Source: Klebsormidium nitens
Lineage: Eukaryota; Streptophyta; Klebsormidiophyceae; Klebsormidiales; Klebsormidiaceae
DNA: 64,000 nucleotides
Direction of reading: 5' to 3'
Assembly: GCA_000708835.1 (NCBI GenBank)
Contig: DF236989.1
Span: forward strand, 62,001 to 126,000
The position numbers and the translations under genes are program-made. Of this stretch, positions 1 to 10,829 are shown piece by piece (the first letter of the stretch is position 1; each line of letters begins with the position of its first letter). Under the pieces are notes generated by a model that saw only the letters and a list, made by a program, of their open reading frames with translations, did no database searches and was not told where the DNA came from.

Positions 1-143
1 CCGGGCTATCTTGTACCAAAGCATCTCCTGCATGGAGTCATCTGCAGATCGCTTATAAAACCCTGCAGTTGCAAATCTAAGAGAGAATGACCAGAGCCAG
101 CTATAACCATGTAACATTCACAGAAGAAGCTAGCAACGCTGAC

Positions 144-1038
144 CTTAGGGCTGAAGGGTGCGTCAGGCCCTGGCCGCAGCGGGTATAGATTGTCCGGATA
201 GACTGCGTCGTTGATCCCATCTCTGGGATCCCGCGTTTGTAACCCTGGAAGCAACTCCGCAGTTGACTCCGCTTCTTGCATCGGAACACACCCTGAGGAG
301 TCCTGCTCCCGTGGTTGTTGCAAGCTGAAGTGGTTCTGAGAATTGTTTTCCAGTGTGGGGCCTCGGGGGAGTGGATTTGCAAGCTCTGCTTGGTGCACGA
401 GCGGCTTCTTTGGACTCTGTAGGAGGGGCATCAGAGAGCTGCAGCTTCCCTGTCTGGACACTTTGTCAGCGGCCCCCTGCGAGAGTGAGGGCTAAGTCAA
501 AGGGTGTCCTTCTCGTCGCTGCATATCCAGATTCTTATTGAGCAGCAAGAGCATCCTTCAATTGCTATGGATAGTGACAGCACCAGTGCACAAATCTCTT
601 TCTGTGCACTTATTTGCAAGGTAGCTCTCTTTCCAGTCACTACTGTAACCCAGGTGCAAGCACCCTGACGCCCGTTCTGGTTTCAACCTCCAAGTAGATT
701 GCCAGCTTGAATAATCAACTCTGCTCATTTCTTCAAGCAGAAGGAAATGCAAACCAGGCACCACGAGTACCCTTTCTGCATGCAGCAGCTGGGATGTAAG
801 TGCTTACATCAGCTTGAAGCAATGAAGGGTCCATCGTGTTTGGCCTCTTGGCTTTCCCTTCCACTCCTGCCGACCGAGGCTGGTCAAGCAGATCATTGGT
901 CAAATCTTGCCCCGCCCTCAGCTTTGCACTTTGGCCGAAAAGTCCATCCTGCATATTGTATGGCACAACTGGGATGGAAGCTGCACACCCCATTGCTGGC
1001 GCCAGTACTGCCTCTGCTCTTAAGTCGCTGCCTGACAT
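144..1038 (-). CDS. Unrecognised protein, N-terminal two exons (partial, runs off left edge)
   Basis: Two exons can be supported on the minus strand. Exon 1 is 1038-808, starting at ATG with an in-frame TAA just upstream and ending at donor GAT|GTAAGC. Exon 2 is 476-144, from acceptor CTCTCGCAG to donor AAG|GTCAGC. Both are phase 0, giving about 188 residues of Ser/Pro/Gln-rich, probably disordered sequence with no domain I recognise. A second in-frame ATG (codon 16) would start MGCAAS, which fits an N-myristoylation/palmitoylation signal. A further open segment at 1-54 reads KRSADDSMQEMLWYKIAR but does not follow exon 2 in phase, so another donor or a missed exon is likely. Function unknown. 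Confidence 0.45.
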
Positions 1039-2345
1039 GCTTTATTTTGCATCCCCGTCCGTCAGCAGCAGTAGCGACCAGTAGTAGGCGTTGCTGGGGA
1101 GAGGTGCCACCGTGCCAAGCTTAGAAAAGCGGACCCGGCTGGGGACTTAAGCTTGTTGGCTGTTTCCCACTCCTTCAACTATGCAGGGATCTTCAAGTGA
1201 CATTCATTCAACAGATTGCTAATCCTCTGACTTGGTTGGTGTGGTGGTCCCCAACTTGGTGCCACTCGCTTGCCTTCTTATTGCGCCTGGTTCTCGTGAT
1301 CAAGGTGCTGCCCCACCGACCATCCTGTTTTCCAACCATCTCAGCATTGTATAAGGGCTGAACTCCGACTGCAACACTGCTTTTCAGTGCCTGTTGACCT
1401 TCTGTGTTTGCAAACCCTTGCAGAAGCACTGATTCAGGCTGTCAGGAAGCAACTATTGCTCACATTGACAGTGACATCCACTTTCAATGTCCCTGCATCA
1501 ATCAGTGCGCCATCTAGGCAGCCCTGCGCGTCCTGGACACCCTGTGTTAATGTAGACCACGGGCGGAGCCTCTTGCCCGCTTCATCCTCTTAAGGGCTTG
1601 CGCTTCTCTTTCCTACCCCGTGCCGCCTGTTAACGCTTTAAAATGCGTTATGCTGGATGCAATTGACGCTCCCAAAGGAGGCGCTCAGGGCTGCTTATCG
1701 CATCTACAATGCAGCAGCACAACTGACAGCAGCACACACCTGCAGGCCGCCACGATCACGAGTTTTGCTGCTTCAAGCACATTGATCGCCACGGAAGAAG
1801 GCGCTTGCAAAGTCTCTGATGTAACATTATTGCGAGTCAGGACTCAACCGTATAAATATTCAATCCATGGACCATACCCATCTTGCGCATTCCGCAATGT
1901 ACCTACATCAAGTTTCTTCTTCTACGGTATACCGGCGGCGGTAGACTGAATCTGGAAAACCGTACCTTCCAAGTTCCAGGCTTCCAGCACAGCCTGAGTA
2001 CCCGATTGGTACCTACCGTATCCTGGACCCTGAAGAATCCCAAATATCGCTGGTGGTGTCAGATCAGCAGCCAATGCCGCTTCCAGAATAGCGCACATGG
2101 CAGTAATGCACGTGCAAAAGCTGACACGCGGATATGATTTGTACCTTGGCACGGGAGATTTCTGTTTCCTGACAGGAAAAGTGTTCATCCAAAAGTACTC
2201 TCGTATCTGACAGCAAGCTCCTGCAAGCCGTCCAATAAAAAGGTCATGCGGCCCGACGGTCAAGATTTGTGCAGTGTTGTAACGACGACTTGAAAGTTCG
2301 GCGACTGCTGAAACACTTCAGTGTGAAGGTTGATTGTGACAGCCG

Positions 2346-2430
2346 AGTCCTGGCTCCTGAATGTCCTGACAGGGTCCTGAGTCCTGACCAGTCCCGCCGG
2401 GCTGTCCTGACTCCTGTAGGCTCCTGATGT
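2346..2430. repeat. Degenerate TCCTGA hexamer tract
   Basis: About eight close-spaced copies of TCCTGA or GTCCTGAC occur in 85 bases, separated by irregular 3-12 base spacers. It reads as a decayed simple tandem repeat with no coding potential. Confidence 0.7.
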
Positions 2431-3020
2431 CAGGGCCAGTCACGCATCCGACTCTGGTTGAGGTTGAAGTGACTGGTCGTGGACTGGTCACTCAATCCTG
2501 AGATATTAAGCGCTATAGCAGGCAGCGGATCACTTTGATACCAACCTACGATTCAGTGAGTGTCGAAACAGTGCGTGAGATACTAGTCTCATAGTCTGCT
2601 AGCTCATCTCCAAGACAACACTGACACCTCCTCGGCGCCCAAGCTGGCACGGACACCAGTGGCCTAGCCTTCGGTTCAAGCTGTTCAAGCGTAGAGCACG
2701 CTTCATACCAGTGCACTTTTCTCCTTTTCAGTTTGCCATAATCGTCGGATCCGCGTAGAAGCACATCTCTATGTGTTGGGCTAGCCGAGATAGAGTGTCA
2801 AAGGTTGCCTTAGGTTAGTAGGATAGCTAGATAGAAGCATCTCAGTACTACAGTAGCATTGTTCGAACTCGGTCGAATCGTGTGTTGACACTCAGCCTCC
2901 ACTCAGCTTTGGGCCCATGCAGCGCATTGGCTACGGTCCTTATAATAGAAGTATAAATGAATGAATGAATTGAGAATCGTTGACTCAGACGGACTCGGCC
3001 TGAGCGGACCGAAGTTCAAT

Positions 3021-3494
3021 CCTGGGGTGGCAACTCGAGAAGATTACTGCATACACCTGCGACCAAGGGGTTGGCGAACTTAGTAGGTTATAGTGAAGTA
3101 TCTTATTGGAGTTTTTGCAATTTATTGGTAGATTATAGTGCAGGATCTTATTGACAGCTTCGAAATCAAGCAGGTTATAGTGAAAGATCTTACGTTCAAA
3201 TTTGTGACGAGCATTTTATAGTGTAGTATCTGTCGGATGATTGAGGCCTATGAAGGGAGTAGATTTGGTCGATGCCATATAAGTGCATCTTTTGCATCTT
3301 ATCGGCCGTAAGATCCGCGAGATTTATAAGATGGGGGGGTCAAAAATCATCAATCTATAGTGCTATGGAACCGTCTTGATGTGACGAAGACAAAGACACA
3401 TTCGGTTTTTCGAGATTCTAATTGAGTGCTTATGCGGATTCGTCAAGATAATTTTTTCTTTGATCATCTGCGGATTCGGAGTTGCCACCCCAGG
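3021..3494. mobile_element. Non-autonomous hAT-like inverted-repeat element (MITE) with intact 8-bp target duplication
   Basis: The ends are perfect 16-bp terminal inverted repeats: CCTGGGGTGGCAACTC at 3021-3036 and its reverse complement at 3479-3494. They are flanked directly by identical 8-bp direct repeats AGTTCAAT (3013-3020 and 3495-3502). An 8-bp target-site duplication and a terminus containing GGGGTGG are typical of hAT-superfamily DNA transposons. The element is only 474 bp and has no transposase frame, so it would need a transposase supplied in trans. The perfect target duplication suggests a fairly recent insertion. Confidence 0.8.
3085..3230. repeat. Four degenerate TTATAGTG/ATCTT repeats inside the hAT-like element
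   Basis: The pattern TTATAGTG followed 4-5 bases later by ATCTT (or ATCTG) recurs at about 3086, 3131, 3173 and 3214, a spacing of 41-45 bp. A weaker fifth CTATAGTG lies near 3354. Subterminal repeats of this kind are often transposase-binding arrays in non-autonomous elements; that role is inferred. Confidence 0.6.
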
Positions 3495-3585
3495 AGTTCA
3501 ATGGGGTCCGGAACGCATGGGAGGTGAGGGAGGTGCATGGGCCCATTTGCTCCGGAGCAAATGATGGACAATCTTCTCTGGCAAT

Positions 3586-3613
3586 CTGATGCGGTCACTC
3601 TGATGCGGTCACT
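3586..3613. repeat. Perfect 14-bp tandem duplication
   Basis: CTGATGCGGTCACT occurs twice head to tail at 3586-3599 and 3600-3613, in the short gap between the two inverted-repeat elements. Confidence 0.9.
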
Positions 3614-3638
3614 GCCAGCCTCTGCACTGCACGAGCAT

Positions 3639-4260
3639 GGCATCGTGTCAAAACATCTCTGCAAGGGCGTCCGGAACTCCGAAAAATAAACCGGCCACCA
3701 GGGGGGTACAACCGAAAATTGACCCAAAAAACACCGGCCACCAGGGTACCCAAGTTCCGACTCGATGTAGTAAACCCGGTTTAGAGGGATATAAGGGGAT
3801 GGAGCGAGCGCAATATCCGCTTGATAATTGTCGAAACATGACCAGAGGTGGTTTTCAGGTGCTCCACTTCGATTCGGCGCCGCAATCAACTTATATAAAA
3901 GGCAAAATAGAGCACTATATATCTATACGCATCTGGATTTGTGTTATGTGGTGATATTTGTGCTAGACCGTGTGTTTCGAGATTGGTCGATTGATATGTG
4001 GCCTCGTAACCTCCAGCCCTTTTGCAGGGGGCTGACATGCTCAAGTGTACATATACGCGGCTGATAATAGTGGCTCATACGCAAGATTTTGATGATTCTC
4101 GGAATAATGAAACATTTATCAGAAAATTCAGCCGGGCACCGGCCACCAGCCCCCTCGAGTCATCTTGACGGTGCTCCGAGAACCGGCCACCAACCCCTTC
4201 AGAAAAATTGCGAAAACCGGAGTTCCGGACGCCACTGCACACATGTTTTGACACGATGCC
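3639..4260. mobile_element. Second inverted-repeat element with imperfect ~46-bp ends
   Basis: The left end (3639-3684) and the reverse complement of the right end (about 4214-4260) match over about 46 bases with a few mismatches. Both begin GGCATCGTGTCAAAACAT and later share GCGTCCGGAACTCCG. A possible 3-bp target duplication CAT flanks it (3636-3638 and 4261-4263). The interior carries four direct copies of CCGGCCACCA and a TATATAAAAGG stretch near 3893, but no transposase frame. It is probably a MITE; with only a 3-bp duplication I do not assign a superfamily. Confidence 0.6.
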
Positions 4261-5508
4261 CATCACAAATGGGCCGTCCGTGATACGGTATTGATCGTCA
4301 CATTCGTGTGCACCTATCTCATGCAGTGCATAAATGCAGGACTCGAATTATGGGACATGTCAATGATATTCGCTTTTAAACGCCGCGCGTGATCTACTAG
4401 CCACCTGGGCCACAGGCAATTCTCAGGGCACACATCATATGGTTATGTGTGGTGTCGACGCCTGAACGCCTGCCACACGCCTGCAGGATGGCAATTAAAT
4501 ACTCGGTCATATGTTGTTCTGCCTGACCGAGTCAATCCGAGCCGCACATTTCCATATTGATTTTGCCTTGTTTGAATTCAAGTAGGAATCTCAAGCTATT
4601 AAAATTGCATTCGAATGATTTGGACTGTGAAGCATGGACTATTTCTCGTCCGTGGACTGGTGGGGCGGCCAACATGGCGGCTGGCGAGCTACTAGTGATA
4701 GACGGTACGTGCTGCACACACGTACTGAGGCATGATTTGGAATGAATGATGCATTTAAACACAATGCCAATATCTCCATACGATAGACCCGCCTGACTTA
4801 GTCCAGCCTAAGTTACCCATGGTCTACTAGCAGCTGTTCTTTTCTCTTCAGAACTAGTTCCGCAAAATCAGTCTACACTGTAAGTTGCTCAAAAGCTGAG
4901 CAGGAACCGCTTCAAAGTGGAAGCTGAGATCGGATCCAGTGCTATATTTGCGATGGGGCCCATATCATATGTTGTGGAATTTGACGCTGGCATGACCAAA
5001 CGTGTTTCGTGGACACGAAAATGAATGTAACATGCCCGTTAGTAAACGATTGAATGAAGCAAGACAACAAGTTAAGGGAATGGTCACAATGAATGACCAG
5101 GTTTGGACTTTTAAATGCACAAAACATCGATCCAATATAATTGCTACACTATCAAAAGTTCGATTGAGGACCCTAGCATGCACTAATAAAGGCTCAGAAC
5201 TAGAATCAGCTGCTTTCGAGTTATCTTCTTATATCATTTACGTTTTGTTCAGATCTTCTCCTATCACCTTCTCTTGATGGCATCGGGACAGCAACACGGG
5301 ATATCCTGACCAGCTTGATCGTGGTTGAGCAAAGCATGCAGCTTCTTTCGAGGACGACAGACTTGTGCTGGCAGATTTCAAGCATCTTGTGCATTCCGAG
5401 ACAAATGTGCGACTTGACGTACAGTTGTGGGACTCGCGAGCCCCACCTTGTCCAAACGGTGACAACTATATCCACTTGTATCCGTTTACCCCTCAACTAC
5501 TTCCGTAT

Positions 5509-8500
5509 TCAAGCCCAGTATGCTAGCAAGTCCATCGTACCCATCCCCAAAAGAACGGCTAAGAAACAACCCCAGAGCAGCTTCGGGTTCCCCAAAACCT
5601 TTGCGCTGAAGAAATCGTGCGCAATCAGGTCCACAGTCGCCATGTAGATAAGAATCCCAGCCGTGAATGCATTGAAGGTGCCCTCGATCCCAAGCGCTTC
5701 TGGGGAGTTGTCGTTGTAAGACGACCTGCACGGAGACAAGATGGACTCAGATTGAAGTTTAGCTGCAGATTATCTTTGGGACTTTCACGTTGGCAATCTT
5801 TGAGGTGCGACGAAGCCGTTCAATCCCAGATCAGATGGGCTCGACGAAGGTGTCGTCGCATGCTGTTTGAGCGCGTAGAAATGTCGTCGCATGCTGTTTG
5901 AGCGCGTAGAAAACTGGACAATGCAACCAGGTGAAAGTCGAGCGACGATGCCCTCATCAGCCTCCAATCTTGTAAGACAAATCTTCCCTTGCAGTCAGAG
6001 CAAGCCCACCAACGTGATCAGACATGCGTATTTGGCGGGTGTGAAAAGATGGCGTCCACCTGTCAATCTTAAAAAGGACGTACATCCCGACTAGTGCGTT
6101 TAGACTTGGTGACGGCTTCAGCAGCTCGTTAAATGCAGACTCGAGTGGTCGCCAATCTGCTCATACATGGTCGTATGATGGACAGAATGGAACCACCATC
6201 CTCTCTGGCAGCAAAGAGTTGCAGTTGCAGTCGACAAAATCTGCCGGTCCAGGAAAAACCCTTCACGAGTCAGAGCCCATCAGAATCGCTTGTCCCTTCG
6301 AGCCAGACAGAGGTCACAACGGCACACTTCACACAGAGCAAGTCCAGCTTCAAAATATACTTTAAAAACAAATGTCCCATAAAAACCCCAACCACTTGAT
6401 TTCGTACCCAAAGGATCGAAAACAAACCAACGACATCACGTCAAATCTCCAGGACGAAAGTTACCAAGCCCACGACTGGCCAGTTACGCCGTCACCCCAA
6501 AAACATTGTTGAGATGAAATAATCATCAGAAATAATTCAGAAACTGCAGCTCCCTTACCTGACTCCGAGCCCGATAGCAATCCCAAGTGGCGTCGTGATC
6601 GCAAAGAAGAACGCCATGAGGAAGGTTGTCAAGCTTTTGTAGGCGGCCTCCACAATGCAGCTGCCAAGAGCCACGCCCTCAAAGAATTGGTGGAAGCAGA
6701 GCGCGATGAAGAGGCTGGTAACGGTGCACTTGCTGGTGTTCGTGCCGAGGCCAATGCCCACCAAGACCGAGTGCACAATGATGCCAATCTCAAGAACCTG
6801 ATGAGATCAGGAGGGGCAAGGGAAGCGTTAGCTTTTGGGATAACCGGAATGACAGAGCGGCAACGGATGATGGTATGATTACATTTGTGGGACCTTAGAA
6901 GTAGAGTTGGATTACAGGGGGAAGAGAGAAGACAGAAGAATCATATGCGTCAGACAAGCATTTTGGGGCACACAGTTGGGACACAAGATTTAAAAAGAAG
7001 GGAAGCAGAATCATAGATACTAGCCAAGCACGATTGCCCGCTTTTCCAGGATTCATCTTCAAAGCTGGTTGAGACCACATGTACAGCATTACTGTTCTGC
7101 TCAAGAGTTCAAGCAGGGTTACAGGAGAAAACACCGCACTTGGCTACCATAAGGGCAAAAGGATAGAACACTTGTTCGAAAGGACTTCAAATGCAAGTCA
7201 GATTTCCTCACCTCAGCAATGATCTTATGCCGGGGGGTCCCAAAAGTGCTCTCCTTGGCCACGCTGCCCGCCTCCACATCCAGTGACTTGACACTCCCGG
7301 CGGGGGGGTGCGCATCCCCGCTATCGACAGAAGGAGCTACCCCCTGGTGCGCAAGCCCGTGCACATGCACATGGTCTGGGTGATGGTGTCCATTGGCCAG
7401 CGCGAGTAGCGAGTTCTGGCCCGAGATCCAAGCATGAACTTGCACGGCCACGAGCTCGAGCGCGAGGCTGAGCGCGACGCCCATCGACGCGATCCAGAAG
7501 CTCCACGGGTAGACGGTCCACTTGCCGGTGAGGCATTCATTGGTCAGGTCTTCGGTGGCGTCGTTGAGGACGTGCGTGAACGCGAGCCCAAGGATGATTC
7601 CGGCGCCCAAGGCTTTTCCTGCAGAGAGGAGAAAAGGTGGGGGGGGTGAGCTGCATTAACATAAACATGAGGTGGGGGGTAAAACGAGATTAGTCTGAGA
7701 GGGTTTTTCGAGGGGACATGAGAGGGGTACATGACTTTTGAACCAACTGGGGGGGCAGAGGAGGGGGGGTTAGGGGGGGATGAAAAATCTGATCAAAGGC
7801 CCAGGTGAGCTAAATATGTAGCAAGAAGGACGCGAGTGTGAATCTGGAGGTTGGCGGCTGACAGGGGGCTTGGGGCCCACGATTGGAGTACTTAGAAGTG
7901 TAACAGAGATGCAAACAACGCTCGGACGAGATGGGGGGAGCCGGTGGGAGGGGCTTCCTAAGGCGGCAGAAATTCAACAGCCATTTCGCAAGGTTAGAGA
8001 GGATGGGGGCACTTGAAGGCTTTTAGTGAGATCAAGGGAAAAAGGAAACCTCAGACCACAACATTGCTAGGGGCAATCTGGGTCTGTGAAGGGCAGCTCA
8101 AGAAAGCTAAGGAGAAAAAATCTCAGAAAAACATGACAGTAGATAACAGAGCAGATCCTTCAGGCAGAAAGTATAGGACAGCACCCTTTCATGACCCCAC
8201 ATTCACAGGATGTCCAAACAGCGGGCCGCCTCACAAGGTTTCTGCACATTGCATGACTCTGATGTTCAGCCTAGGCAGTACTTCAAACTTTTATATGCGG
8301 TTTGGTAACAGAATGTGGCCCCGGCCAATCCCCTACAGCCCTCATATGACCCTCAGCTATCCAAAGCCTACCCAAGATAAGGCGCCCCAAGATAAGACGC
8401 CACGAGTTGACCGTCTCTCAAGGAAGCGGATGCTGTCCCGCCAGAAGCGGGTATGACTTCCAGTTAGGGTGCAGTCCGGTTGACGTCAACACAGAGGGTT

Positions 8501-8892
8501 TCTTCCATCAAACCCCACATTAGACCTGCTCAAGCACTACCAGGAAAAGATTGCTCCCAGCTAACCTGCACTAACCAAAACCACTCAACTTACCCGTCAC
8601 AAACTGGTGCCTTCCAGCGAGTCCTGGTAACCCAACCTGCTTTTAACCAACTTCACCCTGTCCGCGAGCCTTGAGGTACCCAAGGCGATTAGCTCAACTC
8701 ACCTAAAATGAAGAGGTTGCTTCCTGGCTGCAGCGACTTAACGAACCGCCGACCGTAGATGGGGAGTGCCACGCCCGCCGAGCTGCAAACCCAGATGACG
8801 AAGATCGCTGCAATCGCGAGCTTCTTTGCCTGGTCCGGGTTATGGCAGGACCCCTCATCCATACTGGGGGTGCATGTGGCCCCGTCCTCCAT
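5509..8892 (-). CDS. ZIP-family zinc/iron transporter
   Basis: Moves Zn2+ or Fe2+ into the cytosol across the plasma or an internal membrane (family knowledge). Four exons join in perfect phase: 8892-8703, 7618-7212, 6797-6559 and 5725-5509, giving 350 residues, normal for the family. Visible features are a short N-terminus with a Cys pair, TM1 ([20 protein letters not shown]), a long cytosolic loop between TM3 and TM4 with a His cluster ([12 protein letters not shown]), and the two family signatures [11 protein letters not shown] and [11 protein letters not shown] whose His/Glu residues form the metal path. It ends with the typical [13 protein letters not shown] 8892 is the first in-frame Met after an in-frame TAG; an upstream exon is possible but not seen. 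Intron 1 (about 1.1 kb) is G-rich. Metal specificity cannot be read from sequence. Confidence 0.95.
5851..5912. repeat. Perfect 31-bp tandem duplication in ZIP intron 3
   Basis: Positions 5851-5881 and 5882-5912 are identical 31-base units starting TGTCGTCGCATGC, with no spacer. They lie in the intron between ZIP exons 3 and 4, about 130 bp upstream (in the gene's sense) of the exon 4 acceptor. Confidence 0.95.
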
Positions 8893-10829
8893 GATGTAAC
8901 AGTAACAGTTTTCTGCCGGCCCTACTTCCTCACTCAAGCAGTGCCTTTGGGTCTAGCTTTCCACAAAAGCTGGCCAACTACAGTCTGTGAATACGCAACA
9001 AGCTGATACGCTTGCTGGATCACCCTCTCTCGCCACCCAAAGCCAATGCTTTCAGCACTCAAGTAGAGCTGTCACCAAACGAGTGGAGGCCAACGCGACT
9101 CAATCCTGATGTTCCAACTTCAAAAGACAGGAGATCCTGCATGAGCGAGAGGTAATGATGGAAGGGATCCGAAGGATGCAAGGCAGGATCCAACAGCCGC
9201 AGGTTGCCTTCCTCCTTGAACCTGAGGCTGCAGCATTCACGAGTGACAGCCTACGGCCCAGACTCACGGGTCATTCAGGCTGGGGCTGCCGTGACAGAAA
9301 ACAGATCACCTTGATAACCCCAGGTGGGTGCCCATGTATCCTACGGTACAGGTTTTGTGCGTTGGTTACTCAGGCCCAGGCCCAGGGGCCAGGGCGCCAC
9401 AGACGGCACGGGCTGATCGATAGCACAGCGTCACACTGAAGAGTAATGTGCTCGCTTGAGGCACATCCCAACCGTTGGAACCCAAGGGGTCCCTCGATCT
9501 CTGATCGTCGATCAGATTTTGGCCCCCCATCTTTTCGACATGCAATCGCAGCTGACGTCACGGAAAATGCACTTAGCTAATGCATGACAGCCGGAAGAAG
9601 TCATCTCTGCCGTCCATCACTACTGAATGTGCCGGCTGACCGTCCGTTTGGAGCACTAGCTGAGAGTCGCTTCCTTCTCGCGACACAAACCGCGGCGGCT
9701 GGCACTGAGATTACCTAGGACTACTGTGGGAACGTCTAGTGAAATTGGCTTAATATTGACAACAATGTCGGCGGCGCCTGAGTCTGCGCAGTGCCAGCGG
9801 GCCCCTTGAACTATAACTTTGCTGATATGGGCCCTTGAACTACCGTATTACTTTGCTGATATACGGTATGACGGTACCTTGGCGTGCATGGATTCTGGCC
9901 ATACCGGTATGTGTTTCTTCCATTCTTTGGCTTCGTCAATCCACATTCAAGCGCTAGTCATTTCTTGATTCTTCAATCTAGGTACGGTATACGGTACTGG
10001 TTTGCGGATCGGAAGGTAGCCCTAAGCTAAGGTAGATCAGCCTAGTATAGTTCCACAAGCTAATGGGACCGGCCACGCGCGGCATGCGACGCGATGATTC
10101 CGTACGTCTGTGATTACTTTCTTGAAGTATCAGTGATCGATTTGCATGAGCTGCATGTAGCACATGCTAGTTCTGGCAACTTGTATCAACGTTAAGAACA
10201 TGATGCCGCATGAAGCTCGCACGCGCTATAGTTTTCCATGATGCCACATGCACATGATGGTCATATATCATTCCGCTTTTGTATCAATGATATATATGGA
10301 TTGTTAACAGAAGATAATACGAATTACTTGAATTAGAAGACCGGTTAACAACAATCTGTATGCATCGCAAGCGCTTGATCACATCTTGCAAATTACAATG
10401 AAGAGGTTCGACTGCAACCGTACGCTACATGTGGGCATCTTGTTTTGGCTGCGCCTTCAAACATAGCTTGGACCTGAGGCGATTGAAAGGTGCAATCTCG
10501 GATCCAAGTTCTTGCGCGTTTGACTTGGCACAATCCTAGGCTACCGGTATGTGTCGGATCCAATAATGGCATGGGGTTGACATGCAGAACCTATGACCTA
10601 GGCCAAACAAAGCATGCATTCTTTAAAGAACTTTGCACTACTCTTTTGTGAATGTCAAGGGCGGTAAAGACCTATGAAATTGGCTGTTCATCGCACAGTA
10701 AATCACACGGCATATGTTACATTCGTCCCTCTTGTCCCTCTCCCCTCTGTGCGTCAATGTTTGAATGTAGCACGGCAGTGGTATACAGTATGGAAAAGAC
10801 GGTTGCAAAACTTATTCCAGGACATTCAG
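8893..10829. other. Spacer: ZIP 5' region and MYB3R 3' region
   Basis: Both neighbours are on the minus strand, so this interval should hold the ZIP promoter and 5' UTR (next to 8893) and the MYB3R 3' UTR and terminator (next to 10829). No coding segment is supported. The part from about 9750 to 10600 is rich in short palindromes such as ACGGTATACGGTAC, CCGGTATG and GATC/CATG and contains a tandem repeat at 9799-9862. Confidence 0.6.
9799..9862. repeat. Two-unit tandem repeat beginning GGGCCC-TTGAACTA
   Basis: Unit 1 (9799-9828) and unit 2 (9829-9862) share GGGCCC(C)TTGAACTA and ACTTTGCTGATAT. Unit 2 has a 4-5 base insertion (CCGT) and runs into ATACGGTAT palindromes. Intergenic. Confidence 0.85.

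Larger units (their letters stand above)
1039..5508. other. Gene-poor spacer between the left-edge gene and the ZIP gene
   Basis: I see no convincing protein gene in these 4.5 kb: the open frames are short, lack family resemblance and lack paired splice sites. The interval holds the TCCTGA-rich tract, two inverted-repeat elements and, near its right end, the probable 3' untranslated region of the minus-strand ZIP gene. The 5' control region of the left-edge gene should lie just above 1038, but no clear promoter motif stands out. Confidence 0.6.

Noticed and set aside
2546-2764. 72-codon minus-strand frame with several Cys and Trp
   Set aside because: No splice partners, no recognisable domain and no start context. 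It could be a transposon remnant, but I cannot support that.
3464-3889. 141-codon minus-strand open frame across the two inverted-repeat elements
   Set aside because: It crosses element boundaries, has no family resemblance and no transposase motifs.
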